Below, piece by piece: positions 58,644 to 64,000 of a stretch of DNA of 64,000 nt (its first letter is position 1; the number at the start of each line of letters is the position of its first letter). Location of the stretch: the NCBI GenBank assembly GCA_046760505.1, contig JBHIEG010000001.1:52023-116022 (forward strand). The letters run 5' to 3'. The position numbers were made by a program, and so were the translations under genes. The notes beneath the pieces are model-generated. The model did not search any database. It saw only the letters and a list, made by a program, of their open reading frames with translations, and was not told the DNA's origin. This DNA comes from CAYFZR01 sp046760505 [NCBI: Candidatus Hydrothermarchaeota archaeon] (GTDB lineage: Archaea; CAYFZR01).

Positions 58644-60384
58644 AAAGATCTCCCAGGCCTAATGCTTCCAGTTTCTCTTTTTTGGGTATTCCCTCCTCAT
58701 TCCAGCCTCTGTATTTGTAGTACTCCTTTAACATTTCGTCCAACTTCACTACATTACCGTTTACTTCTTCTTTTAATAATCTTCGAGGTAGAGAATCATC
58801 TTTCCTTGTGAAACCTTCTCTTATGTTAAATAGTCTTTCAAGATTCCAGATTCTCTCCCCTATGCGGAGGACATCTTCACCTGAGAATTCAATTCCTAGA
58901 GCGCTTGTCAGCAATCTTGAAAAGAATTCCTCATCTACCGCGAAGGATACAAACTTGCATAAAACCAAAGAATCTATTGCACTGCAGAGGTTTTGATAAA
59001 CTATTATTAACCCTGCCTTTCCTCTCGGAGAGAACCTGTTTATCAGTTTAGGTATTCCCAATATCTCAGGACCAATCATGTATGCCCTAAGATGACAGGC
59101 ACCTCTATTGGATGTAGCGTATCCTAAACCCTGACCCTGTGCCCCTCTAGGGTCATAGCCAGGTAATTCAAGTTTTTTGCTTGTCATAGAATATTCAGGC
59201 TTTTTTAAACTGCTAGCAAGTTTATACGAACCCTCTGCAAGAAGATCTCCTATTCCTTTCCTTAGCGCGATATCTTTGATCACGTTCAGCAGTTCATGGT
59301 CTCCAAACCTAATAAAATCTAAAAATCCACGCTCTGAGAGTTCCATGGCGCATGAAATTGTAACTCCCGTAGAAATAGTATCCAGACCAAATCTGTTACA
59401 CAAATAATTTGCTCTTGTTATTATATTTAGATCATCTATTCCGCAATTTGCTCCAAATGACCATATCGTTTCGTACTCTGGTCCCTCTCCTTCCTCGTTG
59501 TTTAAAGATGTCTTTCTTCCACACGCTATGGGACAGGCAAAACAGGCTCTTCTTCCTTTAAAAAAGCTTATTTTCAGCGTTTCTCCCGATATATTATCTG
59601 CATATTCAAATCTGTTGGTTTGGAAATTTCTTGTTGGCAGTATTCCCATTTCATTTACTATATTCACCAAAGAAGACGTCCCAAACTCTTTTAAAGCAAT
59701 AGAGGTGACTGGATTCATTTCTAGAAGTTTTCTTAACTCTTTGCAGTAATACTTAAATTTATGGTGGTCTTTTAGGGGTACTTTTTCTTTTCCATGGGCA
59801 ACTATAGCTTTGAGGTTTTTAGAACCCATTACTGCCCCTAAGCCGCCTCTTCCTATGGCTCGATGCCTGTCGTTTATTATGCAGGCATATCTAACAAGGT
59901 TCTCTCCTGCCTGTCCTATGCATGCAACCGAGCCTTTATGCCTCTTTTCTAGTATATCTGTTGTCTCATGGGTATCTTTTCCCCATAAATCGCTTGCATC
60001 AAGAATCTCGATTTTTCTGGATATATTCAGATAAACAGGAGATTTAGATCTTCCCTTTATTAAAATAACATCATGACCGGATTTCTTTAGCATTGCACCA
60101 AATTTTCCGCCCGAATTTGAATCAAATATCGTGTTGGTAAGAGGAGACTTAGATGTAACTGAAAATCTGCCGCTTGTCGGAGCCATAGTCCCAGTTAATG
60201 GTCCGCATGCAAATATCAGGATATTTTCTTTTGATAGGGGTTCTGTTTTCTCTTTTAGAAGATCATAAAGCAACTTCACTCCTAAGCCTCTTCCACCCAG
60301 GTAAAATTTTATTAGATCTTCATCCATTTCTCTTTCCTCGATTTTATCCTTTGATAAATCTACCGAAAGTAAGTTCATCATCAA
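58636..60384 (-). CDS. aor: Aldehyde:ferredoxin oxidoreductase (tungsten-dependent)
   Basis: The 582-residue enzyme oxidises aldehydes with ferredoxin and a tungstopterin cofactor. It has the N-terminal GGRGLG motif, the cofactor-binding GPLTGTMAPTSGR and SNSGGKFGAMLK, and the [4Fe-4S] cysteines CFACPIACGR near residue 287 with another Cys near 490. The length is slightly short of the usual 600 or so. ATG 60384, 60381 and 60378 are all possible starts. It overlaps the aldolase start and the phosphoesterase end. Confidence 0.93.
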   Translation of the reverse strand: MMMNLLSVDLSKDKIEEREMDEDLIKFYLGGRGLGVKLLYDLLKEKTEPLSKENILIFACGPLTGTMAPTSGRFSVTSKSPLTNTIFDSNSGGKFGAMLKKSGHDVILIKGRSKSPVYLNISRKIEILDASDLWGKDTHETTDILEKRHKGSVACIGQAGENLVRYACIINDRHRAIGRGGLGAVMGSKNLKAIVAHGKEKVPLKDHHKFKYYCKELRKLLEMNPVTSIALKEFGTSSLVNIVNEMGILPTRNFQTNRFEYADNISGETLKISFFKGRRACFACPIACGRKTSLNNEEGEGPEYETIWSFGANCGIDDLNIITRANYLCNRFGLDTISTGVTISCAMELSERGFLDFIRFGDHELLNVIKDIALRKGIGDLLAEGSYKLASSLKKPEYSMTSKKLELPGYDPRGAQGQGLGYATSNRGACHLRAYMIGPEILGIPKLINRFSPRGKAGLIIVYQNLCSAIDSLVLCKFVSFAVDEEFFSRLLTSALGIEFSGEDVLRIGERIWNLERLFNIREGFTRKDDSLPRRLLKEEVNGNVVKLDEMLKEYYKYRGWNEEGIPKKEKLEALGLGDLYA

Positions 60385-61073
60385 AGGTGTCTCCTCAGGT
60401 CATAAATACGAGGAAAAACGATGTAATCCTCTTCTATCTCAACTATAGGCTGTAGATTGCTAATATCCACCTTTCTAAGAATAGGCGATAGAAAATCACT
60501 TTCTTCGATGTTGTTTATTAAGACGCCCTGACACAATGGGCTAAAAGCAGGCAGGACTACTATATGCGTACCGTTTAAGTTTTTTCCATATAAAAAGCAA
60601 GGCAACCTTACCATCTCGATTTCAATGGTAGGGTGCTCGTGTCCAATTATTAGGCATTTTCCATTCTTAAAAGGCATATGACCATGAACAAATGTTATAT
60701 CTCCAATATCATATTTGTCAAAGACTTTTTTTGCTAAATAAGGAAGCATGGTATCATGGGAGCCCCTAACAAATATTATATCTTCTACATTTTCCTCTAA
60801 AAGTTCTAAAATCGATAAAAACTTCTCTTTTACTTTCCATTCTATTTTTTCAAAGGAATGGAATATATCACCATTTAAAACAAATTTTTTTGGCTTAAAT
60901 CTATCGATTATTTTCTCTAATCTTTCTATCAATATTTCTTTCTCTTTTAACGGAAAAATCAAACCTTGAGAAAATGATTCATCTTCCAGCCCAATATGAA
61001 GGTCTGATACCGCGCATATGTTTAAATCTTTAACGAAGAGAGAATTATTGTAGAAATCAAATCTATCTATCAA
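60381..61073 (-). CDS. Lhr-associated metallophosphoesterase with altered GNHD motif
   Basis: The 230-residue calcineurin-like enzyme has VSDLHIG, LNGDIFHSF, VHGH and GHEHP motifs. In the place of the usual GNHD it has GSHD (codon TCC), so the Asn metal or phosphate contact is replaced by Ser. Relatives (MJ0037-like) are often encoded next to Lhr helicases and may act in DNA repair. Here the ATG lies in the Lhr stop region (4-nt overlap). Catalysis may be reduced. Confidence 0.86.
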   Translation of the reverse strand: MIDRFDFYNNSLFVKDLNICAVSDLHIGLEDESFSQGLIFPLKEKEILIERLEKIIDRFKPKKFVLNGDIFHSFEKIEWKVKEKFLSILELLEENVEDIIFVRGSHDTMLPYLAKKVFDKYDIGDITFVHGHMPFKNGKCLIIGHEHPTIEIEMVRLPCFLYGKNLNGTHIVVLPAFSPLCQGVLINNIEESDFLSPILRKVDISNLQPIVEIEEDYIVFPRIYDLRRHL

Positions 61074-63700
61074 ACTTCTCCCTCTATGGTCTCCATGACT
61101 CTTTTATGGAAGTCTCTTAAGAGTGCTAACTTATCTTTAACAAAAACAACATCGCTTGCCCCCATGGTAGCTATTCCAAATGCCATGGGGCTTGGCGATC
61201 TAGAAAATTTCTCTGTTATCTGGATCTTGCCCGACTTTATACCTCCTAATATTTCTTTTATATTCTCAACCTCGAATTTATCTTCTATAATCTCTCTGTA
61301 ACTCTCTCTCAACACAGCGAAGTCATCCAACTTCTTTGCAAAATATATGAGCATATCGGCGCTGATTTGCTGTCTTCTTGCACTTTTTTTCCTTCCTTTG
61401 TAGTTCCTTAGTATCATAAAAGATCTTGCAGCATTTATTCTAAATATTCTCTTTAATAGATGTGTATTCTCGACAGATCTTTCTAAAATATCTTCGCAGT
61501 TCATTTTGCTTATCTCGATAAGGTAATTCTTTAAATTTACCTTTCTGTTAATAGGAAGAGAAAGTAAAAAACCCGTGTCGCATATAGCAATGGATATGTT
61601 ACTCGTTTCTCTTTCAGAAATCAAATAGGCGAGCATTCTGCTAAAACCATCGTTAAATCTCATGCCATAGTTTGTTAGGACATAAAAATTGCGTCTGTAA
61701 TTCTCTCTATCAAGATTTTCTTCTATAACTATTCTTTCTACTGTAGAAATAGAATCATGTCCCAAATATCTTATCTGATGGTCGAAGATTTCATATATGC
61801 TTCTGGCTGAATTCTCGTCAATTGGATACTCTTCCATTATCTTTTTTAAGACGTCTTCTTTTTTGTTGTTTTTCATGAGCTCAATCATCTCTGCTTTGAA
61901 CATCAACACGTGCTTTCCAAGATCAAAAGACAAGGGCAAGCGTTCCGAGAACCAATTAGGAATGGTAGGTCTCTCATTCGTAACATCGACGTATATATTT
62001 CCTCCTCTTCTATACCTAAATTTGTATTTCTTCCCTCCAAGGACAAATACGTCTCCCCTGTTTAGTCTTTCCAAATACTTCTCGTCCAACTTTCCTACCC
62101 ATCTGTCGTCTCTCGTGTAAACGTCGCATGAAAATTCATCAGGAATCGTTCCTAGGTTTAAGAAGTATATCATCCGAGAATATTTACCCCTTCTCCCTAT
62201 CATATTGGTCTCTTCGTCATACCAGATCTTTGCATAAACGTTTCTCTCTTCTAGTCCAGCATATCTTCCGGAAAGGTAATTTATAACGCTCATGAAGTCC
62301 TCGTCTCTGATATTCTCATAACAATAGGATCTCTTTATTATCCTCTTCACATCCTCTATGTTCCATCTCTTCTCCAGAGACATGCCATACAGATGCTGAC
62401 ACAGAACGTCTAAACAATTCTTTGGAATATGTATTTTATCAACAAAGCCCTCCTTTCCTTTTTTTAGCATTACAGCACACTCAATAAGCTCATCTCTATC
62501 TAATGCTATTATTCTACCCTTTACTATCTGATCAAGACTATGACCTGCCCTTCCTATTCTTTGAAGCAAAGCAGCAACTGACTTTGGAGAGCCTATCTGT
62601 ATAACCAAATCGAGGTGGGGCATGTCTATACCAAGTTCTAAGGAGGTGGATGAAGTTACAACCTTTATATCACCGTTCTTCAATTTGTCTTCTATCTCTA
62701 CTCTTCCATGCTTGCCCATTGAACCGTGATGACATCCTGAATTTTCCTCATTATAAAACTCTGGATAACGTGTTCTAAGATTGTAGAGAACTCTTTCTGC
62801 TCCATTTCTTGTATTAGTGAAAATTAAGGTATTTTTATGCTCATTTACTAAATTATGGATCATTTCATAAAGTTTATTGCTTAATTCCTCTGATGTCGTA
62901 TATATAAGATCTGGAACAGGACATAAAAGTCTTATATCGAATTTTCTTGCAAATCTGGTATCAACAATCTTTACTTGTCTATCCTTTCCAACCAAAAACC
63001 TTCCTACCTCTTCCAAAGGTTCTATCGTGGCTGAACATCCAATTCTAACAAAACCGCTTGCAATCTCTTCTAAACGTTCTAAACTTAAAGAAAGATGTAC
63101 TCCTCTCTTTGAGCCTGCGAGAGAGTGGATTTCGTCTACGATTACCCATCTGACCGTTTTAAGTTTTTCTTTGAATCTGGGAGAATTTAAAAGTATGCCT
63201 AAGGTCTCAGGAGTAGTATTAAGAATGTGAGGTGTCTTCTTCAGCATCTTAGATCTCTCTGCAGTAGAAATATCCCCGTGACGGATGGCATGCCTTATTT
63301 CCTCTACTTCCAAGCCTCTTTCAGATGCTATTTTCTTTATCTCCGACAGTGGTTGTTCCAGGTTCTTATTGATGTCGTTTGCAAGCGATCTTAAAGGAGA
63401 AATATAAAGGCAATAAACGCTATTTGACAAACCCTCATTCTTTGAGAGAACGAATAATTTATTTATAATTGATATAAATGCCGATAGAGTTTTTCCGGAA
63501 CCTGTGGGGGCGCATATCAAAACGTTTTCGTCTCCATAAATTAATGGAACCGCTATTTTTTGTGGAGGGGTGAAAATTTCTTTGCCAGATGAAAAGGTCC
63601 TTATCCACCATTCTCTAATCGTATCATCAAATAAATTCAGTATTTCCTCATCACTCAACTTTGGCTCGGTGATGATTTCTTCCTTCATGTTCTTCTCCAT
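61070..63700 (-). CDS. lhr: Lhr-family SF2 helicase
   Basis: The 876-residue large helicase-related protein unwinds DNA:RNA and DNA:DNA hybrids. Walker A is APTGSGKTLSAF (residues 64-75), the DEIH box and helicase C motifs (TRNGAERVL and QRIGRAGHS) follow, then an Lhr winged-helix and core domain. It is the first gene of a four-gene minus-strand operon with 4-8 nt overlaps. ATG 63688 is a possible later start. Confidence 0.95.
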   Translation of the reverse strand: MEKNMKEEIITEPKLSDEEILNLFDDTIREWWIRTFSSGKEIFTPPQKIAVPLIYGDENVLICAPTGSGKTLSAFISIINKLFVLSKNEGLSNSVYCLYISPLRSLANDINKNLEQPLSEIKKIASERGLEVEEIRHAIRHGDISTAERSKMLKKTPHILNTTPETLGILLNSPRFKEKLKTVRWVIVDEIHSLAGSKRGVHLSLSLERLEEIASGFVRIGCSATIEPLEEVGRFLVGKDRQVKIVDTRFARKFDIRLLCPVPDLIYTTSEELSNKLYEMIHNLVNEHKNTLIFTNTRNGAERVLYNLRTRYPEFYNEENSGCHHGSMGKHGRVEIEDKLKNGDIKVVTSSTSLELGIDMPHLDLVIQIGSPKSVAALLQRIGRAGHSLDQIVKGRIIALDRDELIECAVMLKKGKEGFVDKIHIPKNCLDVLCQHLYGMSLEKRWNIEDVKRIIKRSYCYENIRDEDFMSVINYLSGRYAGLEERNVYAKIWYDEETNMIGRRGKYSRMIYFLNLGTIPDEFSCDVYTRDDRWVGKLDEKYLERLNRGDVFVLGGKKYKFRYRRGGNIYVDVTNERPTIPNWFSERLPLSFDLGKHVLMFKAEMIELMKNNKKEDVLKKIMEEYPIDENSARSIYEIFDHQIRYLGHDSISTVERIVIEENLDRENYRRNFYVLTNYGMRFNDGFSRMLAYLISERETSNISIAICDTGFLLSLPINRKVNLKNYLIEISKMNCEDILERSVENTHLLKRIFRINAARSFMILRNYKGRKKSARRQQISADMLIYFAKKLDDFAVLRESYREIIEDKFEVENIKEILGGIKSGKIQITEKFSRSPSPMAFGIATMGASDVVFVKDKLALLRDFHKRVMETIEGEV

Positions 63701-63759
63701 TTACTATTTCTAGAAAATTTTTATGCTGAACTTATCGTTTTGCAAGATAGTTGAGATCA

Positions 63760-63768
63760 TTTAAATAT
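63760..63768 (+). promoter_or_regulatory. TATA box of the RHH gene
   Basis: TTTAAATAT lies about 28 nt before ATG 63792, which has no ribosome-binding site. The transcript is likely leaderless. Confidence 0.5.
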
Positions 63769-63791
63769 TTTCCAACCTCCACTTATTAAGT

Positions 63792-63926
63792 ATGAGGGAT
63801 GATAGGGTTACGGTAAGGATGCCAAAAAAACACATAGAAGAGATAGATTCTTTGGTAAGAAAGGGCAAGTTTTCTTCAAGGAGTGAGGTAATTAGAGAGG
63901 CAGTAAAGAGTTTTGTTACTCACTGA
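63792..63926 (+). CDS. Ribbon-helix-helix (CopG/Arc-like) regulator, 44 residues
   Basis: This very short ORF encodes RVTVRMPKKHIEEIDSLV near the N-terminus and SSRSEVIREAVKSFV, the classic RHH beta strand, helix and helix. Such proteins bind DNA as dimers and regulate nearby genes. No toxin-like partner is visible before the window ends. A hairpin follows it. Confidence 0.82.
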   Translation: MRDDRVTVRMPKKHIEEIDSLVRKGKFSSRSEVIREAVKSFVTH

Positions 63927-63936
63927 GAGATAACGC

Positions 63937-63972
63937 GGCTCATTGCATGGAGTGTGGCTCGCTCCACCCGCA
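63937..63972 (+). other. GC-rich hairpin after the RHH gene
   Basis: GGAG and CTCC (inner stem, loop TGTGGCTCG) sit within an outer GCGG/CCGC pair. It could terminate the RHH transcript or begin an RNA gene continuing past the window. Pairing by eye only. Confidence 0.35.
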
Positions 63973-64000
63973 AATCTATCTAAAATTATTTTATGCAACG

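Overview
This window comes from a euryarchaeal chromosome. It is AT-rich and has no rRNA, tRNA or CRISPR array that I can see. Archaeal markers are a histone, Mre11-Rad50, two VAT-type Cdc48 ATPases, FtsZ, archaemetzincin, Lhr helicase, an OB-fold SSB-like protein, several AsnC/Lrp regulators and GTP-free (TATA plus leaderless) promoters. NrpR, P-II and HdrC/HdrB suggest a methanogen-related or anaerobic hydrocarbon/C1 lineage. Many [4Fe-4S] and radical SAM proteins and an aldehyde:ferredoxin oxidoreductase point to strict anaerobic life. I cannot place it below the phylum from this sequence.

Layout. 1-6336: end of mre11, rad50, then a convergent Dna2-like nuclease-helicase. 6454-12829: small proteins, SagB-like oxidoreductase, a decayed C_GCAxxG_C_C gene, DUF2284 protein, MiaB-like tRNA methylthiotransferase, isochorismatase-like hydrolase, archaemetzincin and RimI. 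12967-15704: Hsp20-cdc48 pair. 15743-19171: nitrogen-control block (Lrp, P-II, NrpR, glutamine synthetase) with a textbook NrpR operator at glnA. 19278-29316: rpiA, a membrane-anchored phosphoesterase with a radical SAM partner, KaiC-like ATPase, GT-C-like membrane protein, TrkA-TrkH, aminotransferase with its Lrp regulator, and histone. 29330-38222: AmrS-like radical SAM, another radical SAM, GYD protein, carB-argG, ftsZ, SSB-like protein and a membrane HdrC-like ferredoxin. 38309-41131: a second chaperone-cdc48 pair, this one with a zinc-ribbon/alpha-crystallin protein. 41236-48652: MBL hydrolase, two hotdog thioesterases bracketing a KaiC/Cys-cluster/KaiC protein, amidohydrolase, YkgJ-like protein and FKBP-TPR fusion. 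48656-54263: hisI, a HEKGH protein, Cys-rich protein, ferredoxin/radical SAM fusion, pentapeptide repeats and an ABC exporter. 54264-54600: candidate structured RNA and AT-rich leader. 54601-57438: hdrC-hdrB, TPR lipoprotein and BASS/ACR3 transporter. 57521-63926: membrane protein, then a four-gene operon Lhr - phosphoesterase - AOR - class II aldolase, and a 44-residue ribbon-helix-helix gene.

How genes fit together. P-II, NrpR and GlnA form a 2-oxoglutarate/ammonia control loop. Mre11-Rad50 and the Dna2-like enzyme can cooperate in end resection. Each Cdc48 is encoded directly behind a small heat-shock-type protein, suggesting two protein quality-control modules. HdrCB presumably works with an HdrA encoded elsewhere. 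The most promising undescribed items are the 97-nt hairpin RNA candidate at 54264-54360, the KaiC/Cys-cluster/KaiC protein between paralogous thioesterases, and the paired Hsp20-Cdc48 modules. No clearly novel defence system was found.
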